Assembly (NCBI RefSeq): GCF_040712315.1
Contig: NC_134020.1
Span: 34,135,751 to 34,199,750, forward strand
Source: Castanea sativa
Lineage: Eukaryota > Streptophyta > Magnoliopsida > Fagales > Fagaceae
DNA: 64,000 nucleotides
Direction: 5' to 3'
This document shows, one piece after another, positions 1 through 9,007 of the stretch (position 1 is its first letter; every line of letters begins with the position of its first letter). A model generated the notes under the pieces. It worked only from the letters and a program-made list of their open reading frames with translations, was not told where the DNA came from and did no database searches. The position numbers and the translations under genes are program-made.

Positions 1-335
1 TTGTCACTACAGAACAAGTCCAATTGGGTATTGGGATAAGGTTCAACTGTAGGTTGGCAAGGTACTTGGGATTCCTTTACTTGTAACCATTTGTTGTGAT
101 AATAGTGGAATTTCGAGAGTGGTGACCTTAAAATCACCCGATGGAGTTTTTGCCTTGGAGGTTTTCCCCATTCGTAAACAAATCACCGTGTCAATTTATT
201 TTTCCGCTGCACTTTAGTTTATTGGTGATTTGTTTGTGCTACCACGCGTTTGCATGTTAAATTGGTTAATTAATTAAACTTGGTTAATTAATTAATTAAT
301 CCATCACAAGGAGTCAATACGTTTTTGGTCTATCA
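1..335 (+). repeat. 3' part of a Ty1/copia-type LTR (truncated by window edge)
   Basis: The stretch has the look of a copia LTR R-U5 end: a 'ggaggttttcccc' motif near 160-172, 'ttttccgctgcac' near 202-214, and a terminal 'tttttggtctatca' ending in CA at 335. No tRNA-Met-type primer site (TGGTATCAGAGC) follows, so the internal region is missing or decayed. Family assignment is from resemblance only. Confidence 0.5.
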
Positions 336-1189
336 GAGAAAATTTTAAAATATGAGACAATTTTTTATAAACTATCGTTGTAATAAATAAATAAATAAAA
401 GAAAGATGGTGAGAGTGAGAATGAGAGTGCCGAAAAGGAAGAGACAAGCATGCTTGAGAGGTAATGATAAAATATGAATAAAAAAATAAAATCATAAATA
501 GAATACCTATAAAAAATTTAATTATAATATATAAGAATAATTTAAATATATATCATATCATATCATATACTAATATAATAAAAATTAGGCTTAGAAATCG
601 TGATTGTGTCAAGTGACTACTCTCACTAATTCATAAAACTTTATCATTTAAATTTCAACAAATTTAAATTCTATTCAAACTAAAAGTTTATTATAAAAAA
701 TTTATAAACTTAAATCTCACACAACAATTCGTGTTTTCTTTCTTTTAAAAAGAACACCAAAATTTTGACTAATAAGGGATCAAATTTAACAATATTTTAA
801 ACAAAATTAAATTATATTCAAATTAAAAGCCTATTATCAAATTTATAAACTTAAATTTCAGAGAACCCACGTTTTTGTTTTTATTTTTTTCCTCAAGTTG
901 CATGATTTAAGAATAATTTAAAACAATACACCCCACTTTGTTGTTATTTTTTTTTTCTAAATGCAACTTATGCTTATGTTTTAATCTAAGAAATTCATCT
1001 TACTTGTTGTTCTTTATTTCTGAATTTGTGTGCAGAATATTATGCCAAAGGAAGTTTTCTATAAAGAAGCAAAACAATGGATACCCATCTAAGTTCTTAG
1101 TTCACTTATGTAAGTTTTTTTTTTTTATTCTCAATTTTTTGAACTCTTTTGTATATGTTTTGGTTTTCAGTTTTGGTTATTGTATTTAA
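336..1189. other. AT-rich intergenic sequence with one duplicated segment
   Basis: No convincing gene is present. A segment around 667-722 recurs in diverged form at 807-862 (both contain 'aaatttataaacttaaat'), an old duplication about 140 bp apart. Short open frames here are of random-sequence quality. Confidence 0.6.
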
Positions 1190-1257
1190 CTAGTCGGTAA
1201 CCTGTGCAATGCACGGATTAGTTAAACAAAAATTTTAAATTTGCCTAAAGTTATGAT
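1190..1257 (-). mobile_element. Helitron-like 3' terminus (minus orientation)
   Basis: Read on the minus strand, a short hairpin (CCGTGCA-TT-GCACAGG, imperfect) is followed by a few bases and CTAG next to a T. This is the arrangement expected at a Helitron 3' end (hairpin, then CTRR, insertion between A and T). A related motif occurs at 44118-44152. The Tat element at 1258 inserted within the proposed Helitron, so its remainder would continue after 12645. No Helitron coding sequence was seen. Confidence 0.35.
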
Positions 1258-1950
1258 TGTGGGGAGTAAAAGGGCCCAAGTGGGCATATGGGCCTTTGGG
1301 CTGTAACATGGAGGGCCGACCTGCTCCAAGATCAAACTCTATGAGTCGGCCCATACGCCGAGGGTCCGAGGATACAACCGAGGGAGAGTTTCACCTCGGA
1401 CAGATCCAAGAGAACTCAAAATTTCATTATGAAGGTCAAAGTACAAACTCTGGAGAGACCAGTGGTTAAAAGGGGACATCCTGAATCTTCTAGATGCACC
1501 AGTATTAAAGAAAATATCAAGAATAAAGGCTGCCACCTCCGCATTAAAGGCTCTGCACCTACCTCCCTGGCCGCATTAATGGGGAGGTGACCCCTGAACA
1601 GTGAGGTGGAAACTTCTAGTCACTGTTCAAAAAGTATCAGGGAAGGCAGTATAAAAGGGGGTAAAGGCCAAAGAAAGAGGGAGGGGAAAACTAAGAAAGA
1701 AATTAAGAACTTGTAATTTTGAAGGAAGAAAGAGAAATAATAAAGAAATAGTCCTCGGCTTGAGTCCGAGGAGACCTATTTGTCATTATCGTTCTTTATT
1801 TACTTGTATTTGCTTATAAAAGCCTGTTATCAAGATCCCAATGTTTCTAACATAGGTTTAAAGCCCACACTCTACAAATCTTATTGTTTAAGGCTCATTG
1901 GGCCTGAGCCCGTGATTGTCTTTGGGTCCAGGTGCAATTGTGCACTTACA
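1258..1950 (+). repeat. 5' LTR of copy 1
   Basis: 693 bp, TG...CA. It begins TGTGGGGAGTAAAAGGGCCC and ends in CTTACA just before the primer-binding site. It holds a TATA box at 1650-1657 and a likely polyadenylation region around 1730-1760 (aataataaa). Confidence 0.95.
1650..1657 (+). promoter_or_regulatory. TATA box of 5' LTR promoter
   Basis: TATAAAAG lies about 390 bp into the LTR. The same motif sits at 12339-12346 in the 3' LTR. Transcription would start roughly 30 bp downstream, defining the R region. Confidence 0.75.
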
Positions 1951-1952
1951 AT

Positions 1953-1970
1953 TGGCGCCGTCTGTGGGAA
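1953..1970 (+). other. Primer-binding site of copy 1
   Basis: TGGCGCCGTCTGTGGGAA starts 2 bp after the LTR, the position of a minus-strand primer site. The first nine bases (TGGCGCCGT) would pair with a tRNA 3' end such as plant tRNA-Asp; the rest matches less well. The identical core occurs at 54586 in copy 2. Confidence 0.85.
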
Positions 1971-1997
1971 ATCTAGTCTAGAAGAGGTAGGGATACT

Positions 1998-3341
1998 ATG
2001 GCAGGCTTAGGTGATCACCATGCAGAGTCACAGGGATCACAGCCGGAAGATCATTTCGAACGTCTTGAACATCGAAGGGATCGTGAGGGAAGTGTCCATA
2101 CAGAATACCCAAGCGCTAGCCATATTCATGAGGGGGGTAGCACCACCCACGATGAGGGTTCTAAATCCATGCAGAAGGAAATCAATTGTTTGAAGAGAAG
2201 GTTACGCCGTGCTAAGCGTAGGTTTTCACCATCCTCATCTAATTCTTCCTCAGAGGAGGATAGGGGAGGTGGCTACAGCTCAAGGTCGCGCTCTCCCACC
2301 AGTGCAACATCCTCCAGAGAGGAGGACGACCAGCCAACTCGCAGGCGTAAGAAGCCTCATTCTAGGGGCTTAGGCAACGATGCTATGAGTAGGGCGTTGC
2401 ACCAACTCTCCAAATCTCCATTTACACAGAGGATTGAGAAAGGAAGGCTTCCCAGAAGGTTTACCCAGCCCACTTTCACCATCTATAATGGCCGGACTGA
2501 TCCGGTGGAGCATGTGAGTCACTTTAACCAGAGGATGGCGGTGCACTCTCACAACGAGACCCTGATGTGTAAAGTTTTCCCCTCTAGCCTGGGACCTGTC
2601 GCTATGAGGTGGTTCAATGGCCTTAAATCGGGGTCCATAAGTTCGTTTGGGGAGCTTACTAGAGCATTCGCTTCGCGGTTCATTACGTGTAGCAGAGTAC
2701 CTCAGCCATTGGACTCGCTGTTATCCATGACCATGAGGGAAGGGGAGACGTTGAAAGCATACTCCGACCGTTACTAGGAGATGTTTAATGAAATAGATGG
2801 CAACTTTGATGAGGTGGCGCTTAATACCTTTAAGGTAGGCCTTCCTACTGATCACGACCTGAGAAAGTCTTTGACTAAAAAGCCTGTTCGCAGTGTACGT
2901 CGCCTCATGGACCGTATTGACGAGTATAAGAGAGTGGAGGAAGACCAACAGCAAGGAAAGGGAAATGAGAAGGTTATCCCGCAGGAGAGAAGGGATTTCA
3001 GGTCGGACAGATACCACAATAACAGGCCGAGGAGAGATTACGTCGGACAGTCCGCCTCGGCAGCACCTCAGGCCATGAACACTGTATTCCGGGAACCAAT
3101 ACATCAGCTGCTGGAGAAAGTTCGTAAGGAACCCTTCTTCAAATGGCCTGATAAGATGGCAGGAGACCCTGCGAAGAGGAATCAGAACCTATTTTGCCAG
3201 TACCACCGGGATGTGGGCCATACTACTGAGAACTGTCGGACCCTTTGGAACCACTTGGAGCAACTTGTCAGTGAAGGAAAACTGAAGCAGCACCTGTGCC
3301 AACCTAGCGGGCAGGGCAGTCAATCTGGTTCAAATAATTAG
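1998..3341 (+). pseudogene. gag: gag polyprotein region of copy 1 (in-frame stops)
   Basis: The reading frame starts at ATG 1998, 48 bp past the LTR. It has a low-complexity Arg/Ser/Glu-rich N-terminal part (about residues 60-120), a retrotransposon gag core (around residues 150-260, with MRWFNGL and the ITCSRVPQPLDSLLSM stretch), and a zinc-knuckle variant C-x2-H-x4-H-x4-C near 3197-3238 (CQYH...GHTT..C). Gag forms the virus-like particle and binds the RNA genome. Two TAG codons interrupt the frame, at 2775-2777 and 3339-3341; no base shift is needed on either side. Copy 2 also has a stop (TGA) at the site equivalent to 2775, so that codon was probably hit independently in each. The frame runs on without a shift into the protease. 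Confidence 0.88.
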
Positions 3342-4002
3342 AGGAATAATTCGTCTCGGCCGGCTTTAGGAACAATTAATGTTATTTTTGCTGCACCTGG
3401 CAGGACCGGTTCGGCTCCCACTAGGGTGATGGCAGTTTCTCATTCTCAGGCCGAGGATACAGGCTGCAGGCCGAAGAGGTTGAAGCTCAATTTGCCCGTC
3501 TTGGGATTTTTTGAGAAGGATAAAATAGGGACTATCCAGCCCCATGACGATGCCCTTGTAGTTACGCTTAGGATAGGGAATTATGATGTGAAGAGGGTGA
3601 TGATAGATCAGGGCAGCGGTGCAGATATCATGTACCCTGATCTATTTAAGGGGTTAAGGTTGAAGTTGGAAGATCTTACTCCTTATGATTCGCCGCTTAT
3701 AAGCTTTGAGGGGAGAGCCGTTGTGCCGAAGGGACGGTCCGTTTGCCCGTTCAATGCGGCTCGAAACGGTTGAGGTGGATTTCATTGTGGTTGACGCGTA
3801 CTCTCTCCATATACGGCCATCCTCGCCAGGCCTTGGGCGCACGCGCTTGGAGCCGTCTCCTATCTTACATGTTAAAGTTAAATTCCCCTCGGGGAATGTG
3901 TTGAGAAAATCCTCGGCGGCCCGATCGGTAGCCGCGGGCGGTGCGTATCGAGCTGCACCGCAAACGGAAGCCGAGTCTTCGGCTTTAATCACCAAAGATT
4001 TA
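3342..4002 (+). pseudogene. Aspartic protease region of copy 1 (frameshifted)
   Basis: Same frame as gag up to about 3750. The retropepsin active site reads V-M-I-D-Q-G-S-G-A-D-I-M-Y near 3598-3636; D-Q-G-S in place of the usual D-T/S-G is known from Tat/Athila-type elements. Comparison with copy 2 shows that the frame slips by one base near 3745-3765, and that a further compensating pair of shifts scrambles about 25 codons around 3790-3860. The tail after 3900 is Ala/Ser-rich and poorly conserved. The frame then meets the TAG at 4003. The enzyme would cut the gag-pol precursor; this copy is inactive. Confidence 0.85.
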
Positions 4003-4011
4003 TAGCAGTTA
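4003..4011 (+). promoter_or_regulatory. Putative readthrough stop between protease and RT (TAG-CAG-TTA)
   Basis: The protease-to-RT boundary is an in-frame TAG followed by CAG TTA. This fits the UAG-CAR-YYA leaky-stop consensus known from tobamovirus replicases. The corresponding site of copy 2 (56657-56665) is TAG CAA TTA in the same frame, with leucine codon TTA before the stop in both. Most other stops in the two copies are not shared. Shared position and motif argue for a functional stop, not a random mutation. Readthrough itself is inferred. Confidence 0.6.
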
Positions 4012-5016
4012 ACAGCTCCTGGTTCATCTGGGGTGGTGACAGGAGAGGAGACACATTGTGAGGAGTTAGAGAAGTTTCCAGTAGCTGATAATCCAGAGAG
4101 GTTCTTCCAGGTCGACATACTTTTGCCACACCGAGAGAAGATCGAATTGTTAGAATTTCTGAAGGACAATATTGATGTTTTTGCGTGGGATCCTTACAAA
4201 GCTCCGGGCGTCGATCCGAACTTCATTTGTCATCATTTAAATGTCAACCCAGCTATTATTCCGAGAAGACAGCCACCTCGGCGTTCCTCCAGAGAACATT
4301 CTGAGGCTGTGAAGGAAGAGGTGCTTAAACTCAAAAGGGCTGGGGCTATCAAAGAAGTTTTCTACCCCGAATGGTTGGCCCATACAGTCGTTGTTAAAAA
4401 GAAGAGTGGAACGTGGAGGGTATGTGTGGATTTTACTGATCTGAACAAGGTCTGTCCCAAAGATTCGTTCCCAATGCTGCGTATTGACCAACTGGTGGAT
4501 GCCACTGTCGGACATCCTCAGATGAGTTTTTTGTACGCTTTCCAAGGTTACCACCAGATTCCCTTGGCATTGGAGGACCAAGAGAAGACTGCCTTCATTA
4601 CTCCGACAGGGAATTATCATTATAAGGTCATGCCATTTGGTTTGCAAAATGCTGGGGCTACTTACCAAAGAATGATGACCAGGATGTTCGAACATCAGTT
4701 GGGGAAGACTATTGAGGTGTATGTGGATGATATGGTGGTAAAGAGCAAAACGATACCTTCACACGTGAGAGACCTGGCTGACACCTTTCAGGTGTTAAGA
4801 AAGTACAAGCTGCACCTTAATGCCTCAAAATGCTCTTTCGGAGTTGGGTCTGGAAAGTTTTTGGGGTACATGATCACTCATAGAGGCATAGAGGTAAACC
4901 CAACACAGGTTAAGGCTATTCAGGACTTGCAGCCTCCTCGCAACCCAAAAGAAGTCCAGAAATTGACTGGGATAATTGCCGCATTGAATAGGTTTATCTC
5001 TCGGTCAGCTGACTGA
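4006..5016 (+). pseudogene. pol: Reverse transcriptase domain of copy 1
   Basis: Same frame as the codons around the 4003 stop. The RT is well preserved: fingers/palm with VCVDFTDLNKVCPKDSFPM (about 4420-4476), the segment LALEDQEKTAFITPTGNYHY, VMPFGLQNAGATYQRMM, and the catalytic Y-V-D-D box at about 4720-4731, followed by LHLNASKCSFGV and FLGYMITHRGIEVNP. It copies the element RNA into DNA in the particle. A single TGA at 5014-5016, with no shift, separates it from the RNase H part. Confidence 0.9.
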
Positions 5017-5960
5017 TGTCGTCCCTTCTTCCAATTGTTGAATAAGTGGAAAGGGTTTCAATGGACCGAGGACTGCGTGTTAGCTTTCCAGCAGCTTAAA
5101 CAATATCTTTCTCGGCCACCCATTTTGTCTCGCCCTGAGGCGGACGAGGTCTTGTTTGCTTATCTAGCAGTGGCCGTACATGCGGTCAGCCTGGTCCTTA
5201 TCAGGAATGAAAGTGGGGTGCAAAGACCAGTCTATTACGTTAGTAAGTCTTTGAATGAGGCCGAGGTGCGCTACTTGCTCTTGGAGAAAGCGCTTCTGGC
5301 CATAGTTCACGCCACGCGGAAGCTCCCTCATTATTTTCAGTCTCATACTGTGGTGGTTCTGACCCAATTGCCTCTCAAGGCAGTGTTACGCAGCGCCGAC
5401 TACACTGGTAGGGTAGCAAAGTGGGGAACCATATTAGGAGCTTTTGACGTTAAATACAAACCTCGCACCTCGGTGAAGGGCCAGGTCCTCGCTGACTTGG
5501 TGGCAGAGTTTACTGAACCATTGTCAGAAGAGACTCTAAAAGAAGCACGCATGGATGGAAAATCAGTTGGTGTGATCACGGCCGCAGTGCCTTCGCCTTG
5601 GAAAATGTATGTGGATGGGGCGGCTAATCGGAGAGGGTCGGTGTGGGACTTGTTCGATATCCCCGAGGGAATTATCTTTGAAAAATCTCTAAGGTTATCA
5701 TTCTCGCTACTAATAATGAAGCCGAATACGAAGCGATTCGGTAGGCATGAACATGCTACATAAGATGGGTGGAAAGGAAGTCCATGCGTTCTCGGACTCT
5801 CGTAGTGGTCGGCCGTCATGGGGACCATGGAGGCCAGGGACACAAGAATGCAAGAATATCTGGCCCAGGTCAAGCGTCAGCAAGCAGAGTTTGACTCCTT
5901 TGTCTTAGCCCACATCCCTAGGAGTGGGAACACTCATGCCGATTCCTTGGCTACGTTAGC
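5017..5960 (+). pseudogene. pol: RNase H plus second (archaeal-type) RNase H of copy 1
   Basis: Continues the RT frame. The first part (5035-5520) is the RT-linked RNase H region (FFQLLNKWKGFQWT, VYYVSKSLNEAEVRY, KWGTILGAFDVKYKPRTSVKGQVLADL). After a linker with 'MDGKSVGV' a second RNase H begins with M-Y-V-D-G-A-A-N-R-R-G-S (about 5605-5640). Copy 2 supplies the expected acidic motifs of that domain (N-N-E-A-K-Y and F-S-D-S-R), and copy 1 keeps the C-terminal N-T-H-A-D-S-L-A near 5929-5952. The frame is disturbed between about 5640 and 5815. A duplicated RNase H is established for the Tat clade. Confidence 0.82.
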
Positions 5961-7304
5961 AACGTCCTCGACTAAGGACTTGCCCAGGATTATCCTTGTG
6001 GAGGATCTGCTGGAGCCAACTCTTATCCCCGCCAGGGCGGCTCGCGTCCATCTAATAAGGTTTGGACCTAGTTGGATGGACCCAGTCGTATCTTTTCTTA
6101 AGAACGACATCCTCCCTGAGGACAAGTTTGAAGCAAAGAAGGTGCGTCGGAAGGCGCCACGTTTTTGGCTATCCGAGGATCAGAAGCTGTATAAACGATC
6201 CTTTTCAGGACCGTACTTGTTGTGTGTGCACCCTGAATCAACGGAAGCATTACTGGAGGAACTCATGAGGGAATTTTTGGTAGCCACACTGAGGGAAGGT
6301 CATTAGCCCATAGAGATCTAACTCGGGGTTATTGGTGGCCCGACATGCGAGAGAGGTCCGGGACTATGCCGAAAATGTGATCAATGCCGAGGTTCACCCC
6401 TAATATTCATCGATGGTGGGGTTCTTAACCTCTCTCCGAGTTCTTGGCCTTTTGCGCAATGGGGATTGGACATAGTGGGGCCATTTCGAGAGCGAGCGGG
6501 AAATAAAAGATGGCTTCTGTGGGAACAGACTATTTCACCAAATGGGTTGAGGCCGAGCCCTTAGCAAATATCAGGGATATTGATTCCAAGAAGTTTGTCT
6601 GGAAAAATATTGTCACTAGATTCGGTATACCACACACACTTATCTCCGACAATGGCGTTCAATTTGATAGCAAGGCCTTTAGGCAATATTGTGGTGACAT
6701 GGGTATCATAAACAGATACTCCACCCCAGCTTATCCTCAGGGAAATGGGCAAGCCGAGGCCGTTAACAAGGTCATAGTCAGTGGGCTTAAGAAAAGGTTG
6801 GACGATGCGAAGGGCAGATGGGTAGAAGAGCTCCCTCATGTTCTATGGACGTATCGGACCACACCGCGCAGGTCCACGGGAGAAACGCCATTCTCTATGA
6901 CTTATGGAGCCGAGGCGGTGATACCTCTGGAATCTGGTTTTCCCACCCTAAAGACGAGCTCCTTTAGTCCGGAGAATAACAATGGACTCCTGGAGAAAGG
7001 TCTTGATTTACTCGAGGAACGACGCGAGGCAGCTATGGTCCAAATGGCTTATTATCAACAGAAGCTAAAACGGGGATATGACGCCCACGTGAAGCTAAGA
7101 CCACTTGCACCTAGTGATCTTGTACTAAGGAAAGTTGTAGGCACTTCTAAGAACCCAGCTTGAGGTAAGCTGGGACCCAACTGGGAAGGCCCCTATCGCA
7201 TTGTTTCAGTAGCAGGCATAGGGTCATATCGGCTAGCTGACCTAGACGAAAGAAGTGTACCACGCCCGTGGAATGTAAATAATCTTAGAAGGTATTATTA
7301 TTAA
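5961..7304 (+). pseudogene. pol: Integrase of copy 1 (frameshifted N-terminus, one stop)
   Basis: The N-terminal part (about 6180-6420) is broken: the frame ends at a TAG at 6304-6306 and the zinc-finger cysteines (K-C-D-Q-C) are just visible afterwards. The catalytic core resumes in another frame at about 6510. Its D-D-E residues are visible: D in T-D-Y-F-T-K-W, D in I-S-D-N-G-V-Q-F-D, and E in N-G-Q-A-E-A-V-N-K. The C-terminal part (KLRPLAPSDLVLRKV) is cut by a TGA at 7161-7163 where copy 2 has a sense codon. It then continues in the same frame to a natural end at 7302-7304. Integrase inserts the DNA copy and makes the 5-bp target duplication. Confidence 0.87.
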
Positions 7305-7354
7305 TAAAAGGGGTTTTTGTCAGTTAATATTTCAAAGTTATGAGTACCTCTGAC

Positions 7355-8400
7355 ACCTGCAGCTACTGTTCTTAAGAATCAAACAGAAACTTGGTTAAGT
7401 GTAGTCCTCGGACCACAAACCTTGTGGAAATTGATGTCTTGTCATTTGTTAAACAGAACCTTAGTTATGCGGGTCCTCGGACCTCCTACTTTGGGGAAAT
7501 TAACATTTGAGGCTACTGTTCTTAAGAATCAAACAGAAACTTGGTTAAGTGTAGTCCTCGGACCACAAACCTGGTGGAAATTGATATCTTGTCATTTGTT
7601 AAACAGAACCTTAGTTAAGTGTAGTCATCGGACCACAAACCTTGTGCAAATTGATGTCTTGTCATTTGTTAAACAGAACCTTAGTTATGCCGGGTCCTCG
7701 GACCTCCTACTTTGGGAAAATTAACATTTGAGGCAACTGTTCTTAAGAATCAAACAGAAACTTGGTTAAGTGTAGTCCTCGGACCACAAACCTTATGGAA
7801 ATTGATGCCTTGTCATTTGTTAAACAGAACCTTAGTTATGCGGGTCCTCGGACCTCCTACTTTGGGGAAATTAACATTTGAGGCTACTGTTCTTAAGAAT
7901 CAAACAGAAACTTGGTTAAGTGTAGTCCTCGGACCACAAACCTTGTGGAAATTGATGTCTTGTCATTTGTTAAACAGAACCTTAGTTATGCCGGGTCCTC
8001 GGACCTCCTACTTTGGGAAAATCAACATTTGAGGCTACTGTTCTTAAGAATCAAACAGAAACTTGGTTAAGTGTAGTCCTCGAACTACAAACCTTGTGGA
8101 AATTGATGTCTTGTCATTTGTTAAACGAAACCTTAGTTATGCCGGGTCCTCGGACCTCCTACTTTGGGAAAATTAACATTTGAAATTACAATCCTTAAGA
8201 ATCAAACAGAAACTTGGTTAAGTGTCGTCCTCGGACCACAAACCTTATGGAAATTGATATCTTGTCACTTGTTAAACAGAACCTTAGTTATGTCGGGTCC
8301 TCGGACCTCCTACTTTGGGAAAATTAACATTTGAAGTTACTATTCTTAAAAATCAAACAGCAACTTGGTTAAGTCTTGTTCTCGGACTGCAAACTTGATT
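7355..8400 (+). repeat. 150-bp tandem repeat array downstream of pol
   Basis: Seven copies of a roughly 150-bp unit. The anchor 'cttggttaag' occurs at about 7390, 7540, 7761, 7911, 8062, 8213 and 8363. Most spacings are 150-151 bp; the 7540-7761 spacing is about 220 bp because a partial sub-unit is inserted. Each unit carries two 'gtcctcgga' motifs and 'gtcatttgttaaacagaacc'. Conservation decays toward the distal end. The open frames across the array are a by-product of its periodicity and are not called as genes. Confidence 0.93.
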
Positions 8401-9007
8401 AAAGTTAATTTCTTATTGCGTCTGGAAATTAGTGCCTTACTGTTTGTTAGATCGGATCTTAAAGCTCTATATCTTTAAGTGTTAAGCAAATTTATGTAAG
8501 GAATGGTCCTTGGATCTTACATCCTACTAAAAACAAAACCACACATTATAAGGGTTTAACCATTATATGAGGTCTTTTTTACCAAGGCATTGTTTAAAAT
8601 ATCTCAACCCTGTCATCTGCTGTTAAGTTTTTAATACTAAAACATGCGAATGACTGCGTGGAGGTTATGATTGTGTAATACTTGGAGTTAGATTTGTTTG
8701 TTCTGTCCCTTTTTGACTATGTACTAATGGCAATCTTTATGACAAATACAAAAAGAATAAAGTAAAACGGATGCAACATAGGTGAGAATCAAATGAAATT
8801 GTTCTTCATTAATCATTCAAATATACATTACATATTTAATTCAAATATGGAAAAAGAGAAGTCCTAAGCTAGGTCCTAAGCTTTGGGAGGGGGGTCTTGC
8901 TGAGAAGTTCTGGTGGCCTCGGTCTTTCTCAACTCCAGCTCAAAGGGAGACAGCACTTGCTTTCCTTTGTCTGCTGCCTTTGTTGGAGGGACGTTGGACT
9001 CCACATT
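8401..9007. other. Non-coding spacer between tandem array and antisense gene
   Basis: Contains decayed traces of the repeat unit up to about 8480, then unique AT-rich sequence. It would be the 3' flank of the antisense gene, whose stop is at 9008-9010; no clear terminator is visible. Confidence 0.6.

Noticed and set aside
1257..1536. Short open frames on both strands inside the LTR, repeated at 11946-12225
   Set aside because: They lie wholly in LTR sequence, are mirrored in the other LTR, and match no protein I recognise.
7422..8032. Two open frames of about 100 codons across the 150-bp array
   Set aside because: Frames persist only because 150 is divisible by three; the repeated peptide has no gene-like features.
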